This document shows, in pieces, positions 34,341-41,759 of a DNA stretch of 53,149 nucleotides; the first letter of the stretch is position 1; the number at the start of each line of letters is the position of its first letter. This DNA comes from Candidatus Fermentithermobacillaceae bacterium. GTDB lineage: Bacteria > Bacillota > Sulfobacillia > Fermentithermobacillales > Fermentithermobacillaceae. The notes under the pieces are model-generated. The model worked only from the letters and a program-made list of their open reading frames with translations, was not told the origin of the DNA and did no database searches. The DNA lies in the NCBI GenBank assembly GCA_018052455.1, contig JAGPNE010000003.1, positions 53,283-106,431 of the forward strand, in the 5' to 3' direction. The position numbers and the translations under genes are program-made.

Positions 34341-36341
34341 CTAAGGCTGGAGTATCCTTCTATTCACGTCACTGCTTTCCGTACCAATGCACGATTGGCT
34401 TTCTTCTGATAGACGCGAGCAGTTAAACTCGGGAACCAACTCTCTAAGGACTTCTAAGATCCGTTCCGCAGACACGTCCGACCACGGATTACCTCTTACC
34501 TGATCAGCCTGAATCTTGGGCAACCCCTTTTCTTCATCGAGTATCCTGAAACTTAGGTTCTCCGGAAATACAAGACGCTCCAGTTTTCCCAGACCGCCCA
34601 GAAACCCTTCCATACAAAACCCATTTTGCTTGGCAACCAGGATCTGTGAATGCTGGGTGGCCGACGCACCTTCCTCTGAGGAAAGAATCTCCTCAAAAAG
34701 TTTTTCGCCTTGACGGACCCCCGTAAACACTATTGGGATTTCCGTATAGGGAGTGCGCCCAGAAAGCCTTATCATCTGTTCAGCCATGTCCAAAATCCGT
34801 ACAGGCTCTCCCATATCAAGTACAAAGATCTCGCCGCCTTTGCCCATAGTGCCTGCTTGAAGCACTAATTGAACAGCTTCTCTTATCGTCATAAAGTACC
34901 GCATCATGTCTGGATGAGTCACGGTAACGGGTCCACCCTGCGCTATCTGCCTCCGAAAAACAGGGACTACGCTGCCTCTTGAGCCAAGAACGTTTCCGAA
35001 TCTCACAGAAACAAACTGCGTGCGTGTGCCCAACAAGTTCATAGATTGGACAACCATCTCGGCTACTCGCTTGCTCGCACCCATCACACTTGTAGGGTTG
35101 ACTGCTTTATCTGTTGATATCATTACGAACTTGTTCGTCCCGTAAAGGGCAGACGCTGAGGCAACGTTATATGTACCGAATATGTTTGTCTTGACTGCCT
35201 CCTGGACGTTTTCTTCCATTAGAGGAACATGCTTGTGCGCTGCTGCGTGAAACACCACCTCGGGCTTGTAGGCATCAAACACCTCGTTGATACGCAATAC
35301 ATCTCTCACATCTGCTACAACCAGTTCTTTGGCTGTTTCGGGGAACTCAGAATCCAACGAAAGTTTCGCTTCAAATATGGAATTCTCACCGTGCCCGAGA
35401 AGTATCAAAACGCTCGGTGAATACGAGGCTACCTGCCTGCATATTTCCTGTCCTATGGAACCCCCGGCCCCCGTAACAAGTACTCTCTTGCCCTTCAAAT
35501 ATGTTTCAATCTTCTGAGTATCCAACTGCACTTCTGGTCTGCCTAACAGGTCTTCTATGTCTATCTCTTTAACCATACTTAGATCAAAAGGTTTGCCTGT
35601 CATATCCAAAACCCGAGGTAACACTCTTATCCTCGCACCTGTATTCTCGCACAACTCTACAATCTCTCTTATTACAGCCGGAGAGACTGAAGGCATGGCG
35701 ATTATAACTTCATCCACCTGTAGCTGCTCAACAAGAGATGGAATCAGATCCCTGTCTCCATAGACCCTAGCACCACACACCACAGTATTCTTCTTCGCCG
35801 GATCATCGTCCACATAACCCACAAGTGTGTACCCCTCGGATGCAGGCTTAGAGAGCTCACGCCCAAGTATCACTCCCGCATCTCCTGCGCCGACCACAAG
35901 GACTCTGATCTTGCCGTCGGCGGACCGTGTCTTCGCACCAGCGAATCCGTCGAGAATAGTGTTGAAAACCCTAACAGACACACGCAGCCCTGCCAATAGC
36001 AGAAACTCGAGTAAACCGGTGATGATAATCGCAGATCTCGGGTATGACCCGGCCTTCCAGTACCTGATTATCACCCAAAGGGCCCCGCAGCTTAAGACGC
36101 TCGAAGCAGCTGATGCCAACAGTTGATCCACGCTTGCATAACGAAGTATCACCGAATAAAGACCCATAGCAAAGAAAATACCTAATGAGATTAGAGTGAA
36201 GTAAGGTGCAGCCTCTACGTATTGTTCGAAATAAGCAGCCGGCACATTGAACTCAAATCTAAGATAAAGTGCCGCAATTGCTGCGACATTTACTAACACA
36301 ACATCCAGGATAACAAGATAGACTTTCTTGTACTTGCTCAA
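34341..36341 (-). CDS. CapD/PglF-type nucleoside-sugar 4,6-dehydratase, membrane
   Basis: 666 residues. Four or five N-terminal membrane helices (about 1-125), a Rossmann-like domain (VLVVGAGDAGVILGREL, about 150-270), then an extended SDR domain: VLVTGAGGSIGQEICRQ binds NAD(P), followed by HAAAHKHVPLMEENVQEAV and ISTDKAVNPTSVMGASK. The usual catalytic Tyr of YxxxK is Met here (MGASK), typical of UDP-GlcNAc 4,6-dehydratases such as PglF. It should make a UDP-4-keto-6-deoxy sugar for surface glycans. Start is TTG eight bases after AAGGTG. No glycosyltransferase lies nearby, so it is an isolated surface-sugar gene. Confidence 0.92.
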   Translation of the reverse strand: MSKYKKVYLVILDVVLVNVAAIAALYLRFEFNVPAAYFEQYVEAAPYFTLISLGIFFAMGLYSVILRYASVDQLLASAASSVLSCGALWVIIRYWKAGSYPRSAIIITGLLEFLLLAGLRVSVRVFNTILDGFAGAKTRSADGKIRVLVVGAGDAGVILGRELSKPASEGYTLVGYVDDDPAKKNTVVCGARVYGDRDLIPSLVEQLQVDEVIIAMPSVSPAVIREIVELCENTGARIRVLPRVLDMTGKPFDLSMVKEIDIEDLLGRPEVQLDTQKIETYLKGKRVLVTGAGGSIGQEICRQVASYSPSVLILLGHGENSIFEAKLSLDSEFPETAKELVVADVRDVLRINEVFDAYKPEVVFHAAAHKHVPLMEENVQEAVKTNIFGTYNVASASALYGTNKFVMISTDKAVNPTSVMGASKRVAEMVVQSMNLLGTRTQFVSVRFGNVLGSRGSVVPVFRRQIAQGGPVTVTHPDMMRYFMTIREAVQLVLQAGTMGKGGEIFVLDMGEPVRILDMAEQMIRLSGRTPYTEIPIVFTGVRQGEKLFEEILSSEEGASATQHSQILVAKQNGFCMEGFLGGLGKLERLVFPENLSFRILDEEKGLPKIQADQVRGNPWSDVSAERILEVLRELVPEFNCSRLSEESQSCIGTESSDVNRRILQP

Positions 36342-36380
36342 ATTTCAAACACCTTCTAAGAGACATGTTCCATTACGTTC

Positions 36381-36854
36381 CTAACTGATTCTCTCCGAAA
36401 GATGGTAGTAGAATTCTAAGTCGCCGTCGTGAGTAGACGCCAGTCTTTCCATCGGGCACAGCCCACTTCCTGTTGCATTCAGAATCATGGGCACCAACTG
36501 GCCGTATTCCACCTGTACTGCACGCTTTTTCCCTTCGATAACTGCGATTTCGCTAGCCATTTCACCCCACATTGCTCTGCATCCGATGAGATACCCAAGT
36601 CTGAAGGCCGCAAGCCCTAGGACCTTGTCACCAAATACAAGTCCTGGATCGGCTTCCAATACATCCGCCTCAGTTTCTAGTCTAGAAAATCTCCTATTTA
36701 CAAGGACCAAAGCAGGTTTGATCCCTCTACCTTTCTCTCGGTCAATTACCTCTCCATCTTTTACAAGAACGGCAGCCCATCCCGAGTGGATTTCTGCTCT
36801 GGCGATGGCAAGATTTCGTTCAAAGTAAGACTCTTCAAAAGAAGTTTCTGACAA
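36381..36854 (-). CDS. DUF1893-family protein
   Basis: 157 residues. The N-terminus has VLVKDGEVIDREKGRGIKPAL; the conserved C-terminal part has FGDKVLGLAAFRLGYLIGC, VEYGQLVPMILNATGSGLCPMER. These match the DUF1893 family (Thermotoga TM1506 type), a small deaminase-like fold of unknown role; the GLCPME Cys is its best-conserved residue. No catalytic His-Glu pair can be assigned with confidence. TTG start with a weak GGTGGG site. It lies between rnpB and the CapD-type gene on the same strand and may be read with the latter (39-base gap). Confidence 0.82.
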   Translation of the reverse strand: MSETSFEESYFERNLAIARAEIHSGWAAVLVKDGEVIDREKGRGIKPALVLVNRRFSRLETEADVLEADPGLVFGDKVLGLAAFRLGYLIGCRAMWGEMASEIAVIEGKKRAVQVEYGQLVPMILNATGSGLCPMERLASTHDGDLEFYYHLSERIS

Positions 36855-37007
36855 GTTTGCCCACCGTCCATAGATGTAATGTCCTTCACTATGAAAAGAG
36901 CAACGTATTCATACGCCAACGCTGCTCTCTTTATTCCTCTCAAGAGGCGATTTCTCCTTCAAGCACTGTGCTCTACTGCTACCAACTCTATGCACCTACT
37001 AATGCAG

Positions 37008-37036
37008 AAAATCTAACAGTTATTTACTCCGTTAGA
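37008..37036 (-). terminator. candidate terminator after rnpB
   Basis: Minus-strand stem TCTAAC / GTTAGA with an inner AGT / ACT pair and a GG bulge, followed by TTTT. It lies about 40 bases past the 3' end of RNase P RNA; a T8 run directly after the P1 helix (37067-37074) may also help ending. Confidence 0.45.
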
Positions 37037-37076
37037 CTCTCACCTGCAAATAGCGGTCGCAATCTACAAAAAAAGC

Positions 37077-37474
37077 GGTAAGCAGGTCTATAAGCCGGGT
37101 TCTGTCGAGGGTAGCCATCTATCTAGGAGAAAAGTTGCCTTTTCCCTCAAGCGACCATACCCGGAGGCTCGGCGGGCAGCGTCACAGCCCCCCTATTTGG
37201 TCTTGCTCCTGGCGGGGTTTGCCTGGCCAGCCGGTCGCCCGACTGCCGGTAGTCTCTTACACTACCTTTTCACCCTTACCCTGACCGCTGCCCTATCTAC
37301 TCTAGAAGGCGCACGGGCACCTTCTAGGTCAAAAAGGCTCTGGTTGAGGGCGGTATGTTTCTGTGGCACTTTCCCTGAGGTCACCCTCGCTGGGTGTTAC
37401 CCAGCGCCATGCCCTGTGGAGCCCGGACTTTCCTCAAGCGGTACAACCGCTTGCGACTACCTGACCTGCTTACC
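37077..37474 (-). ncRNA. rnpB: RNase P RNA, type A
   Basis: Catalytic RNA that trims tRNA 5' ends. The ends pair as a perfect 12-bp P1 helix (GGTAAGCAGGTC with GACCTGCTTACC). Universally conserved pieces read in order on the minus strand: GAGGAAAGTCCGGGCTCC, CAGGGAAAGTGCCACAGAAA, GGGTAAGGGTGAAAAGG, GAGCAAGACCAAATAGG, and CGACAGAACCCGGCTTATAG near the 3' end. GGGCTCC and GGGTAAGGGTGAAA are of the ancestral A type, not the Bacillus B type. Length about 398. Several open frames across it are accidental. Confidence 0.97.
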
Positions 37475-37481
37475 CAATTTA

Positions 37482-37510
37482 AATATAGCAGGGCCGGTGG
37501 AAGGCGTCAA
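37482..37510 (-). promoter_or_regulatory. promoter of rnpB
   Basis: TTGACG (37505-37510), exactly 17 bp, TATATT (37482-37487) on the minus strand, with TG just upstream of the -10. The predicted start, seven to eight bases on, falls at the first base of helix P1 (37474). Confidence 0.75.
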
Positions 37511-37600
37511 AGCCATACTAACGCTCTACCTTTATTGATACCGGCTACATAAGTCTACTTCCGCAAGCGTTGCTCTGTCAACCAACCATGGCTGCCTACA

Positions 37601-38164
37601 CTAAAACTCCACTACTGGCGCTTCGCTTACTCCGGGCAAAATCTCGAAGTACGGCCTGGTTTCAAACCCCATAATCTTGGCAACCAAAACAGTGGGAAAC
37701 TGCCTGATCTTGGTGTTGTAATCCTTGACCTGCTCGTTGAAGCGCATTCTTTCAACACTGATCCTATTTTCTGTGCCAGACAGCTCATCCATGAGCCTTA
37801 TGAACTGCGTGTCAGCCTTAAGCTCCGGATAGTTCTCTATGATGACCAGTAACCTAGCAAGACCGGACTCTAGCTCATTGCTCGCTTCAACTTTCTCATC
37901 AACGGTGGCAGCCTGATTCAACCTTGCTCTTGCGTCTGCGATTGCAGTAAATACCTCTTCTTCGTGAGTAGCATAGCCTTTCACTGTGTTCACAAGATTA
38001 GGGATCAGATCGTAGCGCCTTTGTAGCTGGTTCTCAACTTGAGCCCATTGGCTGTCTATCAGCTCTTCTTGCTTGACCAGACCATTGTACGTAGATACAG
38101 CCCAGACAGCCACTACAACCACCAATGCTACAACCACTAGCCAAACTGCACTCCCTTTTTTCAT
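37601..38164 (-). CDS. lemA: LemA-family protein
   Basis: 187 residues: one N-terminal membrane anchor (AVWLVVVALVVVVAVWAVS) and a helical bundle facing outward or into the periplasmic-side space. Family motifs are YNGLVKQEELIDSQWAQVENQLQRRYDLIPNLV in pieces and the C-terminal FPTVLVAKIMGFETRPYFE. Function in bacteria is unsettled; it is usually paired with a TPM-domain gene, as here. The start is taken as the second ATG, six bases after GAGGGG; the first ATG abuts the SD. It follows the TPM gene by 89 bases. Confidence 0.93.
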   Translation of the reverse strand: MKKGSAVWLVVVALVVVVAVWAVSTYNGLVKQEELIDSQWAQVENQLQRRYDLIPNLVNTVKGYATHEEEVFTAIADARARLNQAATVDEKVEASNELESGLARLLVIIENYPELKADTQFIRLMDELSGTENRISVERMRFNEQVKDYNTKIRQFPTVLVAKIMGFETRPYFEILPGVSEAPVVEF

Positions 38165-38253
38165 ACTCATCCCCTCCGTTTAGAAGCAACTCTCCAGATA
38201 CTGAAACTAACAAGCGTCAGCCCAGACCACTAGACCATGTTGGAGTCCCGGGC

Positions 38254-39327
38254 TCACCACTTCCTACTAGCTCCTCCTCCGCCGCTCCTGCCACCCCCGA
38301 ACCCTTTTGGACCGGAAGAACGCCCTGCGGAGCTTCCTCCAGATCTCGATCCACCTGCTCCCCTAAACAAGCCGCCAGAACCTGTTCGTCCACGGGTAAG
38401 AGGCGGTAATGACCCTCCTACACCGGCAGAGGGACCAAGCGGATTGATTCTGTATGTGCTTTCTTTCTGATATCCGCACACTGGGCATTTCACTATTTTG
38501 ACAGCAAGGCCCGGTGCCTCGTGGGTAGCCTTTTGGACTACTTTGTCCGTATATACTAGTTTCGACCTACAACGAGGACAATGTCTCTTTCGGTTCATAG
38601 AATATGCAAACAAGGCGAAAACAAGCACCAAAGCACCTACAACGCCTAAGGCGGTCCGCCTCAGAAACACTGTAGGAACCGGTTCCTCATACTTTGTCGA
38701 AAGATCAAGCGAGATACCTTGACTCTCAGCGATGTACTGCGCTGCATGCAAAAGCCCCTCGTACAGACCACTGCCATACTCTCCATCCTGAAAGTACTTG
38801 ACCATGATGTCGAGGCATTCACCTGCTATTCCATCGGTGATGACAGGTTCAAGTCCGTAGCCTACTTCCATACGGACTTCTCTTTCCTCCATAGACAAGA
38901 GCACAAGCAAGCCCATATCTTCGCCTCGTTGACCTATTCCCCACCTTTCATAAAGGTTTACCGCGTACTCTTCTAGACTTTCTTCGCCGTGACTCTCTAC
39001 TATCGCTACTGCAAAGGTAACCCCGGTTTGACTTAAGACTGCATCTACCAGCCCCTCCAGAAGCTCCGTATCAGCATCACTCAAAACACCAACATAGTCG
39101 TTTATATTGCCTATAGGCAGAGGATATGAAACTTCCGAACCGGTATAAGATGCAGCCAGAAATACCTCGCTCTGCCACGATTGGTCATCTATCTGCACAC
39201 CTGCGCAATCGGCGCACGAGGCAAATGAACTCATGACGGTCATGATGGCAAAAGACAACGCTACCATTAACCCCAAGAGACAGGTTATTCTTGACCGCGC
39301 CAATCTGCTTTCTAATAGTTTCTTCAT
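38254..39327 (-). CDS. TPM-domain (YgcG-like) membrane protein with zinc ribbon
   Basis: 357 residues. Signal peptide or anchor (ITCLLGLMVALSFAIMTVM, about 14-33), then a TPM domain (about 70-205: DYVGVLSDAD, YAVNLYERWGIGQRGEDMGLLVLL, MEVGYGLEPVITDGIAGECLD). A membrane helix (ALGVVGALVLVFALFAYSM, about 227-246) leads to a cytoplasmic zinc ribbon (CPRCRSKL ... CPVCGYQKE) and a Gly/Ser-rich, basic tail. TPM proteins act in membrane-protein turnover and envelope stress. The ATG has no close SD; GGAGG is 16 bases off, and a five-codon frame (ATGAGAATAAGCAGATGA) starts next to it and ends on this gene's ATG (ATGA overlap), so reinitiation is possible. Confidence 0.9.
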   Translation of the reverse strand: MKKLLESRLARSRITCLLGLMVALSFAIMTVMSSFASCADCAGVQIDDQSWQSEVFLAASYTGSEVSYPLPIGNINDYVGVLSDADTELLEGLVDAVLSQTGVTFAVAIVESHGEESLEEYAVNLYERWGIGQRGEDMGLLVLLSMEEREVRMEVGYGLEPVITDGIAGECLDIMVKYFQDGEYGSGLYEGLLHAAQYIAESQGISLDLSTKYEEPVPTVFLRRTALGVVGALVLVFALFAYSMNRKRHCPRCRSKLVYTDKVVQKATHEAPGLAVKIVKCPVCGYQKESTYRINPLGPSAGVGGSLPPLTRGRTGSGGLFRGAGGSRSGGSSAGRSSGPKGFGGGRSGGGGASRKW

Positions 39328-39360
39328 CTGCTTATTCTCATTTCCTCCGTCGCAAATCTG

Positions 39361-39450
39361 TTAATTGACAACAACCTGCCTGATCTGACTGAACCTGGCG
39401 ATTATCGTTACGCTGATGCTTCTTGGTCCGTTGGCGCCACTGCGGACCAA
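39361..39450 (-). CDS. probable 29-residue small protein
   Basis: A TTG start follows a perfect eight-base SD (AAGGAGGT, 39456-39463) at five-base spacing and opens a 29-codon frame ending in TAA 33 bases before the TPM gene. The peptide begins MVRSGANGPRS, has a short apolar stretch (ISVTIIARF) and ends QIRQVVVN; net charge is positive. I know no family for it. It may be a real small protein, a leader peptide for the TPM-LemA genes, or a by-product of a strong SD. The start codon lies in the arm of a 10-bp hairpin (39421-39452), suggesting control of its translation. Confidence 0.45.
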   Translation of the reverse strand: MVRSGANGPRSISVTIIARFSQIRQVVVN

Positions 39451-39452
39451 GA
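39421..39452 (-). repeat. 10-bp inverted repeat over the small-ORF start
   Basis: TCTTGGTCCG / CGGACCAAGA, 12-base loop. No T-run on either strand. On the minus strand it begins four bases after the SD and contains the TTG start codon. It could also mark the 3' end of the RNase HI transcript. Confidence 0.55.
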
Positions 39453-39531
39453 TTTACCTCCTTGTACCTACAGAGTTATTGTACGAAGACATCTCGAATT
39501 GGTCTCGCCGAGGTTTGGGACCTTTTGTTGA

Positions 39532-39957
39532 CTAAGTAGACTGGATCGCTCCGCATACAATATCACGTAGATCCAAAACTCGGTTTGCGAGTGAATCTGC
39601 CCTCTTGTTTCCTTCTCTTGGGATATGGTTGATTTCCCAATGGCAAAAACTCCTCAGCAGCCTAACAGCTTTTTTGTGTAGAGGTATTAGATTTGGGCTC
39701 GAGACCTTGAACTCTCCTTTTATCTGTTTGACGCATAGATTTGAATCCGAGAAGATAGAGACTTCATCGGCCCCCAATTCTTGTGCCTCTTTAAGACCGA
39801 GTATAAGGGCGGCATACTCCGCGACATTATTCGTGCTATCTCCAAGAAACAGCCCGTAGCCTCGCTCTTCGCATCCCTCGGCAGCGATCAAGGCAGCACA
39901 CGAAGAGGGACCTGGATTACCTCTCGATGCACCGTCAATATAGATAGTAGCCTTCAT
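39532..39957 (-). CDS. ribonuclease HI-like protein
   Basis: RNase H fold, 141 residues. Acidic catalytic residues are in place: Asp in YIDGASRGNPGPS (residue 8), Glu in NNVAEYAAL (about 47), Asp in IFSDSNLCVKQIKGE (about 70), and the last Asp in PREGNKRADSLAN (about 120). It cuts RNA in RNA:DNA hybrids. The short form without a basic protrusion resembles the RnhA/YpdQ-like proteins of Gram-positives and archaea. ATG start after GGGGGAG. Bounded by a hairpin terminator of the upstream aminotransferase and the small frame downstream. Confidence 0.93.
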   Translation of the reverse strand: MKATIYIDGASRGNPGPSSCAALIAAEGCEERGYGLFLGDSTNNVAEYAALILGLKEAQELGADEVSIFSDSNLCVKQIKGEFKVSSPNLIPLHKKAVRLLRSFCHWEINHIPREGNKRADSLANRVLDLRDIVCGAIQST

Positions 39958-40010
39958 TGAACTCCCCCTAACATCTACTTTCTCACAGATGATGACTCCC
40001 GTTCAACAAA

Positions 40011-40039
40011 TTGGGCCCTTTATCCGAAGAAGGGCCCAA
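40011..40039 (-). terminator. terminator after class III aminotransferase
   Basis: Perfect 10-bp stem TTGGGCCCTT / AAGGGCCCAA with a 9-base loop, 40 bases past the stop; on the minus strand it is followed by the weak T-rich TTTGTTG. Confidence 0.65.
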
Positions 40040-40079
40040 CTAGATACGTGCTTCTTTGCGTTCAATAGGACTTTACCAT

Positions 40080-41483
40080 CTAACCTTTCTTGGTCACAAC
40101 TGATACAGCCATTCTCAGCAAACCCTTTCTTTCTGAAAAGATGTCTTCGAGACCATTGAGCACGTGGTCAATCTCATCTTTAGTAACGATGAGAGGAGGT
40201 TCAAGTCTCATTACGTTAGGATTGTTTAGCGTGTATGCTGTTATAACCTTATGTTTCTTGAAAAGGTCCCCCGCCACCAAAGATGCATAGTACTCCTCGG
40301 CAAACTCGTTTATGGCTCCCGATGTTAACTTATCTAGCAAACCCTCAACAGGCTTCTCAAACTCAAGACCAATCAAGAGACCTTTGCCCCGTACCTCCCT
40401 CACAGTCCTGTGGTTCTCTTGAAGCGTCTTGAGTCCTGCGAGGAAATACTCACCAAGTTCCTCAGCCCTCAACCACAGTTCCTCGTCCACTATTTTGCGA
40501 ATGGTAAGGAGCCCGGCAGCACAGGCCCGTCCCCCGCCTCCAAAAGTAGAGGTATGCAGAAGCGCTTTTGAAAGACCGCCATATGCTCTATCCCAGATCT
40601 TAGGGGTGGTTACAGTTGCCCCTATAGGCATCACACCGCCACCTAGGGCCTTCGCCAAACACATTATATCTGGTACTACATCCTCATGCTCGCAGGCAAA
40701 CATTTTACCTGTTCGGCCGAATCCAGTCTGAACTTCATCTAAGATCATCAAAGTATCATGCGCTTTAGTAAGTTCCCTTACTCGCTTCAGGTAGCCATCA
40801 GGCGGAATAATTACTCCAGCCTCACCCTGTATAGGTTCAAGTATCACTGCAGCGCATTTGTGCTGTTCAAGAGCCTGCTCGAGAGCCTTTGCATCCCCAA
40901 AGGGTACTTCCACACAAACAGGCAAAAGTGGCTGAAACGGAGTCTTGTACTTCTCACGCCCTCCAACGGAAAGTGCTCCGTAGGTTTTGCCATGAAAAGC
41001 GCCGGTACAATGTACATACACCTGTTTACCTGTGACTGTTCTTGCCATCTTGAGAGCGCCTTCTACGGCTTCCGCCCCACTGTTGCAGAAAAACGCCACT
41101 CCTAGATCCCCAGGCAGAATCTGTGCCAGATCATGAGCAAGTGCAGCCTGCAAAGGACTTACCTGCGCCTGGAGGAAGTTAGGCCGCTCACTAACTTTCT
41201 CTAGACCATCCAGAATGTCTCGAGGATTGTGTCCAAAGGGCAAACTTCCATAGCCTCCTAGGAAGTCTAGGTACTTTGTTCCGCTTTCGTCAAAGACGCA
41301 AACCCCATCGGCCGCCACAAAAGTCCTGTCAAACCCTATGGCAGAAAGCATTGTCTTAAGACCCGGATTCACGTGTTTTGAGAAGAGTTCGCCTGATGAT
41401 TTCCTATCCAAACCCAAAGCCCCATCCAAACCTAAAAGAGAATCTCTTAAATCAGCTGTGCTCGATATGTTTTTCTTAGCCAT
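40080..41483 (-). CDS. class III aminotransferase, putrescine aminotransferase-like
   Basis: Omega-aminotransferase of 467 residues. Motifs: LDFLGGYGSLPFGHNPRDIL, FFCNSGAEAVEGALKMAR for PLP phosphate, GAFHGKTYGALSVGG, EPIQGEAGVIIPPDGYL, ILDEVQTGFGRTG with the pyridine-binding Asp, and Schiff-base Lys in CLAKALGGGVMP. Length and the 30-residue N-terminal part resemble PatA/YgjG-type putrescine aminotransferases; ornithine or GABA enzymes are alternatives. The start is the ATG with AGGGA before it; a longer frame begins inside the palindrome upstream. It has its own promoter with a 12-bp palindrome at the transcript start and a terminator behind, so it is a single-gene regulated unit. It may act on the product of the decarboxylase at 30 kb. 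Confidence 0.9.
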   Translation of the reverse strand: MAKKNISSTADLRDSLLGLDGALGLDRKSSGELFSKHVNPGLKTMLSAIGFDRTFVAADGVCVFDESGTKYLDFLGGYGSLPFGHNPRDILDGLEKVSERPNFLQAQVSPLQAALAHDLAQILPGDLGVAFFCNSGAEAVEGALKMARTVTGKQVYVHCTGAFHGKTYGALSVGGREKYKTPFQPLLPVCVEVPFGDAKALEQALEQHKCAAVILEPIQGEAGVIIPPDGYLKRVRELTKAHDTLMILDEVQTGFGRTGKMFACEHEDVVPDIMCLAKALGGGVMPIGATVTTPKIWDRAYGGLSKALLHTSTFGGGGRACAAGLLTIRKIVDEELWLRAEELGEYFLAGLKTLQENHRTVREVRGKGLLIGLEFEKPVEGLLDKLTSGAINEFAEEYYASLVAGDLFKKHKVITAYTLNNPNVMRLEPPLIVTKDEIDHVLNGLEDIFSERKGLLRMAVSVVTKKG

Positions 41484-41561
41484 ATTATCCCTACTTCCTT
41501 CCAGATTCGCAGCAGAAGCCCGTCTTGCTGAGTGCCTTGGATCTAATCTCCTGCATTCAGG

Positions 41562-41591
41562 ATGTATGTGCACTGAGTTGTGCACATACAT
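41562..41591 (-). promoter_or_regulatory. palindromic operator at the aminotransferase promoter
   Basis: Perfect 12-bp inverted repeat ATGTATGTGCAC / GTGCACATACAT with a 6-base centre, starting at the downstream edge of the -10 box and covering the likely transcript start. Placement is classical for a repressor; the repressor is not identified. Confidence 0.65.
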
Positions 41592-41619
41592 TGTATATCA
41601 GTTGGGCAGAATATCACAA
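41590..41619 (-). promoter_or_regulatory. promoter of class III aminotransferase
   Basis: Minus strand TTGTGA (41614-41619) with TATACA (41592-41597, 16-bp spacer) or TACAAT (41590-41595, 18-bp spacer); leader of about 100 bases to the ATG. Confidence 0.55.
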
Positions 41620-41732
41620 CACCGTAGCCCTCCGAAATCGCATGAACTGTGTAGATCCGCTCCAGACAGTTTTGGGCCATTTTGTGGGATTCAGGGTGCG
41701 AAGACTTGAGAACGTGCTTTTAATCTTGGTAG

Positions 41733-41741
41733 TGCTATAAT
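41733..41741 (+). promoter_or_regulatory. extended -10 promoter of second MATE gene
   Basis: TG-C-TATAAT is a perfect extended -10; start near 41748. It is divergent from the aminotransferase promoter 120 bases away. Confidence 0.6.
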
Positions 41742-41759
41742 TGACGAGACTAGCTAAGA

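Noticed and set aside
37197..37538. 113-codon frame over rnpB
   Set aside because: Lies on the opposite strand of a clear RNase P RNA; composition follows RNA stems.
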